This document shows positions 6,392 to 15,677 of a stretch of 49,012 bases of DNA, one piece after another. A program made the translations under genes and the position numbers. Source of the DNA: Anaerolineae bacterium (GTDB lineage Bacteria > Chloroflexota > Anaerolineae > Aggregatilineales > Phototrophicaceae); NCBI GenBank assembly GCA_014879665.1, contig JACSRP010000061.1, forward strand, positions 1-49,012, read 5' to 3'. The stretch's first letter is position 1. Each line of letters begins with the position of its first letter. The notes under the pieces are model-generated. The model ran no database searches. It was not told the DNA's origin and saw only the letters and a program-made list of their open reading frames with translations.

Positions 6392-8590
6392 ATGCTCGTA
6401 AGGGCTTACCGCCTCACTGATCGTCTTAGCGTCACCATCTTAAAGTCTGCTGGCCTCGTCATTGATGAGACTCTGGCAGGGATTTCTGTTGTCTGGCAGA
6501 TGGTTTGGCGCATGCTGCGTCCGGTTTTCCGGCTGCTGGCGCTGGTGCTGCTTGCAATCGTAAACTTGTTCCGCCGGGCTTTTGGGCAGGGCAGCGTTGC
6601 CATGACTAACACCATGGCGCGCCGTGCCGCCCGTGCCGAAATTGACGCGACCATTGTTGAAGACCCGCTGAAGCGCCAAAACCGGATGCTCAGTCTGTTG
6701 ACCGTTGGCCTTCTCGCAGCGTTGATCGCGGTTGTTTTATGGGCAACCAGCCCGTCACGAGGTGGTACGCCGCTGCAAGTTGCTGGCGCAGGCAATGCCG
6801 CAAATCAACTGTTTGTTCCTACTTCTGAACAACCCGTTCAAAATCAGAATACGCCGGCTCCAGCGGTTCTGGCAACTCCAGTGCCTACCGCTACACCCTT
6901 ACCCGAAGTACTGGATATCCTTGGTGCGTTAGCTTATACGCAGCATGAAAAAGGACAGACTGACATCTGGGTTGTGCCGGTGGGCAGCCGCGCACCTATC
7001 CGATTTACCAATGACCCCGCCGACGAACGTGATCCTGCATGGTCGCCCGCGCCCAATGATCGCCGGTTGGCCTATGCTTCAAATCAGGATGGCAATTGGG
7101 AGCTGTACGTTCACGATCTTAACGGTGGTGTTCAAACCCGCCTGACCTATGATCTCTCATTTCAGGCCGGCCCCGCATGGTCACCGGACGGCCTTTACCT
7201 TGTATATGAGAGCTATCAAGGCAGCAACCTTGATATTTATATCATGCGTTCTGATGGTTCAGAACCGCCCATTCGCCTTCCCGGTAATTCTGCTCTACCA
7301 GATTTCTCGCCTGCATGGTCACCCGATGGCCGTCGTATCGCGTTTGTCTCGTGGAGGGACGGCAATCAAGATATTTACGTCTTTAATCTGGATGATCAAG
7401 TGGTCAGTAACGTCACCAATACACCAAATCGGCAGGAAGATCACCCTTCGTGGTATCCCGGCACAGACGGTGATTTGTTGGCCTACAGCGCATTTGATGA
7501 AGGTTTTGAAAAAATATTTGTCAAGCCGGTGGATGACCCCGGCGCTGTGGCTCAGGTACTTTCCTTCGGCCACGCCCCTTCATGGTCTCCGAATGGTTCC
7601 AGCCTGATCTATACCGTCAGCGCGTCAGATGGCGATCAGATTATCGCTAGCCCATTCAGTGGCGCAGGCGCGATGACGTCGGTCATTTCGGTGCCATCCG
7701 GTGCATCTGGCGTGGTTTGGACGGCGACACCGCTTCCCGCTGCGGTGATCAACGCTGGTAGCCTACCCTCCGCTGTCACCGGGCAGTTGTATGTTGAACA
7801 GGTGAGTGAATTGAATCAGGATCCGCCGTTTGCCCTCAGCAATATCGGCGTGAATGTCGAACAAGCAGTGCTCAGTGACCGTGTGAATGACTCGTTCATT
7901 GCGCTGCGCGAAGCCACGTTAGGGCGCGCCGGATGGGATTACCTAGGACGCTTGGACGATGCCTTCTGGCCGTTGGAGCGCCCACTTGAGCCGGGTATTG
8001 ATCGGCGTAATTGGCATATGACCGGGCGTGCTTTCAGCACCACCCGTAATTCGATTGTTGGTTTTCCGCCGCCAGTAGAAGTGGTGCGCGAAGATCGCGG
8101 CGTAGAAACTTTATGGCGACAGTTTGTTCGTGTGGCTGATGACGCGCAGGACGGGCAGCTTGGTGAGCCGCTTCGCAATATGCCGTGGGACTTTGCCAGT
8201 CGCACAGGTGGCGACGTTCAGGCTCATGATCAGGGTGGTCGCTTGAAAACCGCTTTTCCTGAAGGCTATTACGTAGACTTCACGCAGCTTGCTGAAGATT
8301 TTAGCTGGCAGCCCATGTCTGCCGGGGATGATTGGCGTGCTAACAGTAATTCAATCAACTTCTGGGTATTTTACCGCTCGGATGGGCTTGACTGGTATAC
8401 AGCCATGCGGGAAATTTACGCTGAAGGCCCGTTGATTAATTTTGCTCCTACAGCCACCGCTGCTCCGGTAACGTCTGGGCAGGAAGCCCCACCAACGGCG
8501 ATTATTCAGCCTACTGAAGCGCCGCCAACGCCAGCGTCTCTAGACTCCACTCCTGAAGGTGATTCTCAGCCAGCATCAGACGGAGGTTAG
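6392..8590 (+). CDS. Membrane-anchored TolB/WD40-like beta-propeller protein
   Basis: 732 residues of unknown function. Two hydrophobic segments lie near the N-terminus (about 42-60 and 99-118), followed by a Thr/Pro-rich linker (about 150-170). A propeller follows at about 175-430 with repeated TolB/PD40 motifs: DPAWSPAPNDRRLAYAS, GPAWSPDGLYLVYES, SPAWSPDGRRIAFVS, HPSWYPGTDGDLLAYS, APSWSPNGSSLIYT, each followed by a D-I/L-Y-V/I strand. The segment from about 460 to 680 is a separate domain that I do not recognise; it is rich in Trp and Arg. The tail is Pro/Thr-rich. It is the first gene of an envelope cluster and lies 13 bases before the M23 peptidase gene, so the two are probably co-transcribed. 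Confidence 0.8.
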   Translation: MLVRAYRLTDRLSVTILKSAGLVIDETLAGISVVWQMVWRMLRPVFRLLALVLLAIVNLFRRAFGQGSVAMTNTMARRAARAEIDATIVEDPLKRQNRMLSLLTVGLLAALIAVVLWATSPSRGGTPLQVAGAGNAANQLFVPTSEQPVQNQNTPAPAVLATPVPTATPLPEVLDILGALAYTQHEKGQTDIWVVPVGSRAPIRFTNDPADERDPAWSPAPNDRRLAYASNQDGNWELYVHDLNGGVQTRLTYDLSFQAGPAWSPDGLYLVYESYQGSNLDIYIMRSDGSEPPIRLPGNSALPDFSPAWSPDGRRIAFVSWRDGNQDIYVFNLDDQVVSNVTNTPNRQEDHPSWYPGTDGDLLAYSAFDEGFEKIFVKPVDDPGAVAQVLSFGHAPSWSPNGSSLIYTVSASDGDQIIASPFSGAGAMTSVISVPSGASGVVWTATPLPAAVINAGSLPSAVTGQLYVEQVSELNQDPPFALSNIGVNVEQAVLSDRVNDSFIALREATLGRAGWDYLGRLDDAFWPLERPLEPGIDRRNWHMTGRAFSTTRNSIVGFPPPVEVVREDRGVETLWRQFVRVADDAQDGQLGEPLRNMPWDFASRTGGDVQAHDQGGRLKTAFPEGYYVDFTQLAEDFSWQPMSAGDDWRANSNSINFWVFYRSDGLDWYTAMREIYAEGPLINFAPTATAAPVTSGQEAPPTAIIQPTEAPPTPASLDSTPEGDSQPASDGG

Positions 8591-8603
8591 TCAAAAGTAT
8601 TCT

Positions 8604-9884
8604 ATGCGTCAGGGCGGAAACGGAATACCAGCAGTTACGCTGGTCATTATTGGCACACTCATTTTTGGGTTCATTATCTGGCAGAATACACGCCCGGAAG
8701 CACCGACGCGCGTGATTGTGCCCACCGAGATACAACCAGCCACTGAAGTGAATGCATGGCAGGTGATTCTGGAACAGGGCTTCGGCAGTGACAGCACGCC
8801 TCTGCCGACGATTGGTATTCCGACGGCGCCATTCGTGCCGCCAACGCTGCCCATCGAAACAGAATCGGCATTGCTGCCCGCGCAAACGCTGAGCGCTTTT
8901 GATGCCGCGCAGGTGACACCGTTCATTGGCGCTACGCCAACTCCGCCGCTGCCGACAGCGCCAGTCATTGAAACGGTGATCCCCCTCACCCAGATTTACG
9001 TCACGCAGCCACCGCAAAGCTGGCAGCCACCGCCGCTTATTCCGCCGTTATCCCGCGATCTGTTGGGGCGGGATCATTACTGGATGCAGCGGCCAATAGA
9101 TTCAAACGCTAATAATCGCGGCTTATTCTATTACCCCTACGGTTCAGATGGGCCTGAAGGCGAGAATTACCGTATCCATGCTGGTATTGATATGCCCAAT
9201 CAAATTGGCGAGCCTGTGCGCGCTGCTGGCAGTGGCACGGTCGTTTGGGCGGCAGATGGCCTGCGAACCAGCGGCGGCGCGTTTCAAGATACCTATAGTT
9301 ACGGCAATGTGGTCGTGATCCAACATGACTTTGGCTATAGGGGGCGCTCCGTCTTCACGCTTTATGCCCATCTTGCGTTGGTCAATGTGGTGCCCGGCCA
9401 GCGGGTTGAGACGGGCGATGTTGTCGGTCTGGTGGGCAACACCGGGCGCGTAACTGGCCCTCACGTCCATTTCGAGGTTCGGTTGGGCGATGCAGGCAGC
9501 AGCAGCGTACCCCATTACGCTAATACCTATAATCCCGCGCTCTGGATGGTGCCCTACGTTGGTACCGGCGTAATTGCGGGTCGTGTCACCAATGCCAGTG
9601 GCCAGTTGGTTATGGATGCCGATGTTACCGTGCGCAGCCGTGCTACCGGGCAGGTCGTTAGCACGACGACAACGTACATCTATCAGAACAGCGGCGTGGA
9701 CGTGAATGCAGATCCCGAATGGCAGGAAAACTTCGTGATTGGCGATGTGCCTGTAGGTCGTCATGAAGTGGTTGCCGATATTGGCGGCCAGCGGGTTTCC
9801 GTTATTGTCAATGTTGTTGAGGGTACAACCACTTTCGTTGAATTAAGCCCTTCAACAACCCCAACCAATGACGGCGGCTCTTAG
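8604..9884 (+). CDS. M23-family metallopeptidase, membrane-anchored
   Basis: 426 residues. A single N-terminal transmembrane segment (about 8-26) is followed by a long Pro/Thr-rich linker and a LytM/M23 domain (about 185-300). Zinc site: His192 and Asp196 (HAGID) and His289 in the HVH motif, with His287 as the likely catalytic histidine and His256 (YAHL) also conserved. An intact site predicts an active peptidoglycan endopeptidase. The C-terminal 100 residues (about 322-415, GVIAGRVTNASGQ...) look like a carboxypeptidase-regulatory-like beta-sandwich. The ATG at 8604 follows GGAGG at 8582-8586 with unusually long spacing (17 bases); an in-frame GTG at 8559 would overlap the upstream gene. Confidence 0.9.
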   Translation: MRQGGNGIPAVTLVIIGTLIFGFIIWQNTRPEAPTRVIVPTEIQPATEVNAWQVILEQGFGSDSTPLPTIGIPTAPFVPPTLPIETESALLPAQTLSAFDAAQVTPFIGATPTPPLPTAPVIETVIPLTQIYVTQPPQSWQPPPLIPPLSRDLLGRDHYWMQRPIDSNANNRGLFYYPYGSDGPEGENYRIHAGIDMPNQIGEPVRAAGSGTVVWAADGLRTSGGAFQDTYSYGNVVVIQHDFGYRGRSVFTLYAHLALVNVVPGQRVETGDVVGLVGNTGRVTGPHVHFEVRLGDAGSSSVPHYANTYNPALWMVPYVGTGVIAGRVTNASGQLVMDADVTVRSRATGQVVSTTTTYIYQNSGVDVNADPEWQENFVIGDVPVGRHEVVADIGGQRVSVIVNVVEGTTTFVELSPSTTPTNDGGS

Positions 9885-10018
9885 CTGCTGTGTAACCTGC
9901 TGCCCGTGGGTCAACCGTCGGGTTTCCCGATAGCGGTAAAATGACCTTTCAGATAAACTAACCTCAGTAAAATTGAAAGTTACACTAGGTTCGTCGCAAG
10001 TCAGGAGGCGCTATCTCC

Positions 10019-12148
10019 ATGAAGTCGAGACAGCAATCGTTATGGTTGTTGATGGTTTTGATCTGTTTGGCCGTATTTGCTAGCGTTGCGTTTGGGCAAC
10101 CCTCGCGCGCGCTCATTGCCGGTACGCCGCGAACTGATTCCCTAAACCTCACCAGCGTGACGCAGATATATACCTTCGATGCTGCCGGGCCCGAAACCAT
10201 AGCCATTTCTACCGTCAACGCGCTTGGCGTGCCACTGATAGTCACGGTATCCGATGCATCCGCGCAGCTTGTGGCTCAAGCTGTTGATACTGGTGTGAGC
10301 GGTGAACTGGTTTTGAGCAATGTAGCATTACCTGCTGCCGGAACCTATTACATCACCGTCCTCAAGGCTGGCAACTCCAGTTCCGCCGTTGATGTTGAAT
10401 TTACTATCGTTGTTGATGTCCTCACGGATGGCACAGAGGTCGCGGTAGAGTCCACTGAACTGCCTGAGGCCACCACTGCCCCGGAATCGACGACTGCTGC
10501 CAATGGAACCACAGATACAACGCTGCAGCCGGTCACGCAAGTTTTAACCACATCCGGCGTTCAGGTGAAGCTGGACTGGAATACCACTGATGATCTTGAT
10601 CTGGAAGTCCGTGATCCCGTTGGCGGATCGCTGTACTGGCGTACCCCGCAAGTAGCCAGCGGCGGCACGCTTAGCCCGAATATCAATCAGGGCTGCGCGG
10701 TGGCAACGACGCCCGCTAGTGAAACTGCAAGCTGGCCTCCGGGTGGGGTGAACACTGGAAGCTATGAAGTGATTGTGTACTTCCAGCAGTCGTGCAATAA
10801 CAATACTGCCGCGCCATTTACGCTCACCATCACCGTTGATGGAAATGTACTTGGCCCGATTGAAGCGACGCTCAATCCCGGCGAAATTTATGTCGTTGGA
10901 TTTAGCATCGAGGCTGATGGTTCTGCTAGTTTGAATAACGATGGCGGCGTGGTGCAATCAGGGATTCTGCCGGCATCAGCCGGCGAACTGCTGGCGGCTG
11001 CCCGCCCAATTGCGGTGAATGATGTGATCGTTGGCGCGATCACCAATGATCTGCCATATCAGGTTTTCAGCTTCGAAGCTGCATCCGACATTCTTTACGG
11101 CATTGATGTCGCTGCTATCTCAGGCAGCCTTGATACTTACCTCGCGCTCATAGACGGCAGCGGCAGTATTGATCGTGAAAATGACGATCTGGCTGTAGGT
11201 ATCACCAATTCTGGCTTGAGTAATGTGCTGCTGCCGAATGCTGGCACCTACTATCTGGTCGTATCGCGTTACGCCAAGACGATTGGCGCAACGGAAGGTG
11301 AATTCCAGATTGCATTGACCGCAGCCGACATCGATCTACCCGATACTTTCACCGAGAGTATCACGCCCGGCTCGCTGCAAGTACTGCTCGTTTGGAATAC
11401 CAATGCTGACTTACAGCTTCTTGTGCGCGATCCTGCCGGCGATGCCGTTTATGACGACTCACCCTCCATCCCCAGCGGTGGTGAACTACTGGCATTTGGC
11501 AACGTGAATTGTACGCAGTCCGAAGGCGCGCCTTATTCCTATATTGTATGGCCGCTTACAGTGGCGCCGCGTGCCGGCTCGTACGAAGTCGAAGTTTGGT
11601 ATCAGAATGATTGTGATGATCTGACGCCTGTAACTTTTAACCTGTACGTCCTCAAGGATGGACAGACGATTTACACGGCGACAGGCCAGCCGCTTGAAGG
11701 TGAGCGTTTCCTGACCAGCTTCAGCATTGCTGTTGATGGCAGCGCAACACCGGGGCCGGGTGGTATCATTCGCGGCTTAGAAGATATCAATTTCCAACCA
11801 GAGGTGGCCACGGCTCCCGAGATTGTGCCGAACGTGCCGGTGACGGGGACGATCACGTTAGATAATCGTTTTGATGTATTCGTCTTTAACGGGACGGCGC
11901 TCGATGTCGTCAATATCGCTATGAACAACACGTCGGGCACATTGGATCCATCGCTGATTCTGGTAGGGCCAACTGGCGTAGCGCTTGCCAGTAATGACGA
12001 TGCAGTGAGCGGAGAAAATATTAACTCCCTCATCGCTAATTTCACCTTGCCAGCCGATGGACAGTATATTATCATTGCGACGCATTACGGGGGGCCATAC
12101 GGCGGCACAACCGGAACGTATCAGCTTACCCTCTCGCAACTTAACTAG
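10019..12148 (+). CDS. Secreted protein with alternating PPC-like and YfaP-like beta-sandwich repeats
   Basis: 709 residues with a clear signal peptide (cleavage after about residue 26, VAFG). Five domains alternate. PPC-like (pre-peptidase C-terminal) domains lie at about 30-135, 330-435 and 610-709, recognised by LPAAGTYYITV, LPNAGTYYLVV and LPADGQYIIIA. YfaP-like domains lie at about 176-310 and 445-585, recognised by LDWNTTDDLDLEVRDP / LVWNTNADLQLLVRDP and the SYEVxVxxQxxC strand. Each YfaP-like domain holds a Cys pair that could form a disulfide. A Thr-rich linker separates the first two domains. No catalytic domain is seen, so it may be an adhesion or matrix protein. AGGAGG at 10003-10008 supports the start. 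Confidence 0.75.
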   Translation: MKSRQQSLWLLMVLICLAVFASVAFGQPSRALIAGTPRTDSLNLTSVTQIYTFDAAGPETIAISTVNALGVPLIVTVSDASAQLVAQAVDTGVSGELVLSNVALPAAGTYYITVLKAGNSSSAVDVEFTIVVDVLTDGTEVAVESTELPEATTAPESTTAANGTTDTTLQPVTQVLTTSGVQVKLDWNTTDDLDLEVRDPVGGSLYWRTPQVASGGTLSPNINQGCAVATTPASETASWPPGGVNTGSYEVIVYFQQSCNNNTAAPFTLTITVDGNVLGPIEATLNPGEIYVVGFSIEADGSASLNNDGGVVQSGILPASAGELLAAARPIAVNDVIVGAITNDLPYQVFSFEAASDILYGIDVAAISGSLDTYLALIDGSGSIDRENDDLAVGITNSGLSNVLLPNAGTYYLVVSRYAKTIGATEGEFQIALTAADIDLPDTFTESITPGSLQVLLVWNTNADLQLLVRDPAGDAVYDDSPSIPSGGELLAFGNVNCTQSEGAPYSYIVWPLTVAPRAGSYEVEVWYQNDCDDLTPVTFNLYVLKDGQTIYTATGQPLEGERFLTSFSIAVDGSATPGPGGIIRGLEDINFQPEVATAPEIVPNVPVTGTITLDNRFDVFVFNGTALDVVNIAMNNTSGTLDPSLILVGPTGVALASNDDAVSGENINSLIANFTLPADGQYIIIATHYGGPYGGTTGTYQLTLSQLN

Positions 12149-12159
12149 TCATTTCTAAG

Positions 12160-12190
12160 GGGCAGCGGTTAAACACGCTGCCCTTCTTGT
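12160..12190 (+). terminator. Terminator after the PPC/YfaP gene
   Basis: GGGCAGCG (12160-12167) pairs with CGCTGCCC (12176-12183); loop GTTAAACA, tail TTCTTGT. Confidence 0.75.
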
Positions 12191-12226
12191 CCATCAATGT
12201 GTTCAGTCGTGAAAGCAAATTTGCGT

Positions 12227-12907
12227 ATGAAATATCGGTTGCTTCTTTTGGGGCTTTTAGCCCTGCTGTTAACTGCTGCATGTTCCGCACCTCCACCGCT
12301 GCGCGATGATAACCTTCTTCATGATGACAGCTTAATTACCAATCAGCCATGCGGTGCTCCTTGCTGGAATAACATTACCCCCGGCGAAACTACGTGGAAT
12401 AATGCCGTCACAATCCTTGAAGACGATACCGCGCTTGAAAATGTGCAAACACAGCAGGATGAAGAAACCAGCGCCGTGGTTGCTGAATTTCAGGGTGTGG
12501 GCGGAAGCCCCTGCTGCCAGATGTTCTCGGAAACCGGGGAAACGGTCAGCCTGATTTTCCTACGCCTTGCGCCGGATACGACTGTAGGCGAAATCATAGA
12601 GACACACGGTGAGCCAGCCTATGCCATCGGTAGTGAATTTGCCGAAGATCAAGCCATCGTGAATCTGTTGTATCCAGATATACAAACGGTGGTGTATGCG
12701 TTTACAGCAGGCACAAGTGTTGATCTGACTGAGGACAGTGAAATCGTTGGCGTGCTTTACATGCAGCCTCATGACATGGAACTGCTCATTCAAACCAGTA
12801 ATTTACATGCGTGGGAAGGCTTTGGGCCTTACCAGGCATATGCGGTAACCAATGAAGAATTTGAAGTGACCCCTGAGGTCACATTAACGCCGACGCCCGA
12901 AGGCTAA
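12227..12907 (+). CDS. Predicted lipoprotein of unknown function
   Basis: 226 residues beginning with a lipoprotein signal peptide: MKYRLLLLG..., lipobox LTAAC with the acylated Cys at 19. The mature part has a conserved-looking CGAPCWNNITPGETTW motif (about 42-57), as in other Chloroflexota lipoproteins, and a second Cys pair (SPCCQMF, about 97-103). The tail is rich in Thr/Pro. I do not recognise a functional family. The ATG at 12227 gives the canonical signal; an in-frame ATG at 12197 would add ten residues and is less likely. It precedes the S1-domain gene by 28 bases. Confidence 0.7.
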   Translation: MKYRLLLLGLLALLLTAACSAPPPLRDDNLLHDDSLITNQPCGAPCWNNITPGETTWNNAVTILEDDTALENVQTQQDEETSAVVAEFQGVGGSPCCQMFSETGETVSLIFLRLAPDTTVGEIIETHGEPAYAIGSEFAEDQAIVNLLYPDIQTVVYAFTAGTSVDLTEDSEIVGVLYMQPHDMELLIQTSNLHAWEGFGPYQAYAVTNEEFEVTPEVTLTPTPEG

Positions 12908-12935
12908 TAGGTAAAGGGCGATAAGGGAGCTAAGA

Positions 12936-13688
12936 ATGAGCGAAGAAACGAAACGGCCAACCTCGATTGATGATCTTACTCCCGGCGTTGAGCTTGCCGG
13001 GACAGTGAAGCGAATTGAATTGTATGGCGCATTTGTGGATGTTGGGGTAGGCACTGACGGATTACTCCATATCTCCCAGTTGGGGAAGCCCAATGTACGT
13101 AATGTGGAAGATGTGGTGAAGGTCGGTCAGCAGATCAGCGCTTTTGTGCTGCGCGTAGATCAAGCTGCCCGTAAGATTGCGCTGTCACTTGAAAAACCAG
13201 CATCACTCGGGTGGGACGCAATAACAGTAGGCAGCGTCATTAAGGGCAAGGTCACCAAAATTGAAAACTTTGGCGCTTTTGTAGACATCGGTGCGGAACG
13301 TCTTGCCATGATCCATGTTTCTGAATTGGCCTCAGGTTTTGTCAAGTCGCCATCAGATGTAGTGAAGGTGGGCGACGAAGTAACCGCTGAGGTGATCAAG
13401 GTTGATCCGCGCAAAAGGCGTATTGATCTTAGCATCAAGGCTCTGGAGCAGCAGGAAGAGAAAGTTCGCGTCAAGGAAGCCCGCCAGAGCGTCAAGGAAG
13501 ATGCTGAAGAGAACAATGAACCTGTGCCTTCAGCTATGGCGCTGGCGTTGCAGCGTGCGATGGCTGAAAGCGGTATGCCGATGCCCGAAAAGCGAAGCAA
13601 GAAGAATAACCGTAAACATGATCGCCATGAACGTAAAAAACAGGACATGGAAGATATTTACGAGCGTACGCTGCGCGGAAACCGTTAA
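12936..13688 (+). CDS. RNA-binding protein with two S1 domains
   Basis: 250 residues, cytoplasmic. Two S1 OB-fold domains lie at about 16-86 (GTVKRIELYGAFVDVG...GLLHISQL) and 97-167 (GKVTKIENFGAFVDIG...MIHVSEL), each with the aromatic RNA-binding residues. The tail is highly charged and Lys/Arg-rich (KKNNRKHDRHERKK), which would also bind RNA. It resembles general S1 proteins (YugI/RpsA-like), shorter than ribosomal protein S1. The ATG is preceded by GGGAG, and a strong terminator follows. Confidence 0.88.
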   Translation: MSEETKRPTSIDDLTPGVELAGTVKRIELYGAFVDVGVGTDGLLHISQLGKPNVRNVEDVVKVGQQISAFVLRVDQAARKIALSLEKPASLGWDAITVGSVIKGKVTKIENFGAFVDIGAERLAMIHVSELASGFVKSPSDVVKVGDEVTAEVIKVDPRKRRIDLSIKALEQQEEKVRVKEARQSVKEDAEENNEPVPSAMALALQRAMAESGMPMPEKRSKKNNRKHDRHERKKQDMEDIYERTLRGNR

Positions 13689-13721
13689 ATTCCGCCCATC
13701 AGTTGTACAACAGTAGATCAT

Positions 13722-13750
13722 AAAAGGCGACTCCTCAGAGTCGCCTTTTT
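13722..13750. terminator. Bidirectional terminator between S1 gene and VKOR gene
   Basis: A 12-bp perfect stem (13722-13733 with 13738-13749), tetraloop CTCA, A-run on the left and T-run on the right. It serves the S1 gene on + and the moeA-VKOR operon on -. Confidence 0.93.
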
Positions 13751-13809
13751 GATTTGTGAATATCAAGATTCTAAACGGCTTGTTTTTCAGCGATTCGTCT
13801 GTTTGTAGA

Positions 13810-14325
13810 TTACACCGTTTGAACTTCCGCTGATGGCTCGGCGCTCAAATGCTTCCAAAACCTGATTGTGGTGACAATGAGCGTGAGGAAAGCCATTAAG
13901 TGTGTTGCTAAACACCAGATACAGGCTTTTTGCAGCACGAATAGTGAGTTATAGGTCAGGTAGCTGTGAAACATGAAGTCAAACATGATTAACCCGAAGA
14001 TGAGATACAACCCGTACTGCTTGAAAAACCCGACCTTCTTTTCCAGTATCAACAGCACGAGCAGCGTGGTGTAGGAAATGAACCCCAGATAGGCGACATC
14101 AATTCCGTTATTCTGCGGAAACTTAGACCATACGCTGGATGTAACTGCATTACAGTCGAAGGTGGAATTCTCCACACAGATAACGGATTCGTTGAACAGT
14201 TTTGTGTAGCTAAGGTAGCCGCTGGTCAGCATCGCGACAACCACGAAAATAACGCTTAGTAACCAGAGAATATCTACTCTGGCACGGGGCGTGTCTAACT
14301 CGGGAATTTGTGCTGCGGTGGTCAT
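13810..14325 (-). CDS. Vitamin K epoxide reductase (VKOR) family protein
   Basis: 171-residue polytopic membrane protein with about four or five helices. It carries the four VKOR cysteines: loop pair Cys50 and Cys58, and the redox CxxC at Cys135-Cys138 (ACIWCLATH), plus the Ser near 63-65. VKOR homologues reoxidise a thioredoxin-like partner and pass electrons to quinone, so they drive disulfide formation outside the membrane. No thioredoxin domain is fused here, so a separate partner is needed. The start codon overlaps the moeA stop by four bases (ATGA type), showing translational coupling to a cytoplasmic cofactor gene of unrelated function. Confidence 0.88.
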   Translation of the reverse strand: MTTAAQIPELDTPRARVDILWLLSVIFVVVAMLTSGYLSYTKLFNESVICVENSTFDCNAVTSSVWSKFPQNNGIDVAYLGFISYTTLLVLLILEKKVGFFKQYGLYLIFGLIMFDFMFHSYLTYNSLFVLQKACIWCLATHLMAFLTLIVTTIRFWKHLSAEPSAEVQTV

Positions 14326-15575
14326 GGTAAACCTTGAACTATTGGACGCAATAAACGAACTGAGTATAACGTTTCAAGAGAGGTTTCAACGAGTCCTTCG
14401 GGAATCGTCAGCAAACCGTCAGCCAGCACCATAGAACTGAGCGCGCCTGAGCTTTGAGTGCCGGTTTCGCTGGCGATCCATCTGCCATGTTCTGTGTCGC
14501 GTCGCAGCTTAACGCGCACGAAAGTGCGCCGCCCATCAGAGCGAATCGGTCTTTCAAGCGCAGCTTCAACGATGAGCGCGTCGTCGCCCCGCCCGCCAAG
14601 GTTCAATAGCGCCGGGCGTACAAAGACATCAAATGTGACCATTGCCGAAACCGGATTGCCGGGCAGCCCGAAGAACGGAACGCCGCGCACCTGACCGAAG
14701 GCCAGCGGTTTTCCGGGGCGGATATTGATGCGCCACAGGTCAATATGCCCGATCTCTGCAATTACCGTACGTACCACATCAAATACACCTACCGAAACCC
14801 CCGCTGAACTCAGGATTACATCGGGTTGTTCAGCGAGCGCCTCTTCAAAGCGTATGCGCACAGCGTCAATGCTATCTGCTGCGGGCGCAAAGCGGATCGG
14901 AATTCCCCCATACTGCCGCACCAATGTCGCCAGTGAATAGCTGTTCGCATCGCGGATTTTTCCGGGCGTAAGCGGCTGATCCGGGGATAGCAGCTCATCC
15001 CCTGTGCTGAGTATGGCGACTCGCGGTTGGCGAATAACCGGTACACGGCTGATTCCCAGCGCCGCCATCAGCCCGATTTCGGCGGCGCCGAGCAGCGTAC
15101 CCTTGGCCAGCACCCGCTGTCCTGCTTGCACATCCTCGCCGCGTGGGCGAATGTAATCGCCTGATTTTACGGGTTGGTTTATTTGGACGAAATCCGGCAA
15201 ATCTAGTTCGCCTGTTTGCCTGAAATTCTGATCCGTTACTTCTACTGGCACGACGGCATCCGCGCCTTCAGGCATCTCCGCGCCGGTCATGATCCGGGCG
15301 GCTTCACCGGCCTGAACGGAGAATTGCGGCGCTTTTCCTGCCGGAATATCGCCAATGACCCGCAGTCGTATTGGGGCGGCGTGCAGGTCAGCGGCGCGTA
15401 CTGCAAATCCGTCCATGCTGGAATTGGGGAATGGTGGCAGCGAATCTGCTGCAAATTGGGCTTCAGCAAGCACGCGATTGAACGCATCATCAAGCGACAC
15501 GTCCTCAATATCCAACAGCCGAAAGCTAGTCAGAATCTGGTTTAACGCAGCGTCTACAGAGATAAGAGAGTTCAC
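14322..15575 (-). CDS. moeA: Molybdopterin molybdenumtransferase MoeA
   Basis: Inserts molybdate into adenylylated molybdopterin, the last step of molybdenum cofactor synthesis. 417 residues, usual length. Motifs: NSSMDGFAVR (about 51-60), MTGAEMPEGADAVVP (about 95-109), LSTGDEL, SSAGVSVGVFDVV and the nucleotide-binding GLPGNPVSAMVTF. It begins with GTG at 15575, preceded by AAGG nine bases away. moaC and moaDE lie 17 kb away in this window. It is divergent from the rel gene and is followed by VKOR. Confidence 0.95.
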   Translation of the reverse strand: MNSLISVDAALNQILTSFRLLDIEDVSLDDAFNRVLAEAQFAADSLPPFPNSSMDGFAVRAADLHAAPIRLRVIGDIPAGKAPQFSVQAGEAARIMTGAEMPEGADAVVPVEVTDQNFRQTGELDLPDFVQINQPVKSGDYIRPRGEDVQAGQRVLAKGTLLGAAEIGLMAALGISRVPVIRQPRVAILSTGDELLSPDQPLTPGKIRDANSYSLATLVRQYGGIPIRFAPAADSIDAVRIRFEEALAEQPDVILSSAGVSVGVFDVVRTVIAEIGHIDLWRINIRPGKPLAFGQVRGVPFFGLPGNPVSAMVTFDVFVRPALLNLGGRGDDALIVEAALERPIRSDGRRTFVRVKLRRDTEHGRWIASETGTQSSGALSSMVLADGLLTIPEGLVETSLETLYSVRLLRPIVQGLP

Positions 15576-15602
15576 TAATCTTGACCTTTTGTTGCCGCAG
15601 AA

Positions 15603-15611
15603 ATTATACCA
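15603..15611 (-). promoter_or_regulatory. Extended -10 promoter of moeA-VKOR
   Basis: On the minus strand TG-G-TATAAT is a perfect extended -10 element, about 28 bases upstream of the moeA GTG. No -35 match is seen. Confidence 0.5.
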
Positions 15612-15677
15612 ACTTCGCTGCGTTTACCCCCCGATCTGATGTAGAATGTCATTAAGCGTTGAACTGGAAGGTTCTTC

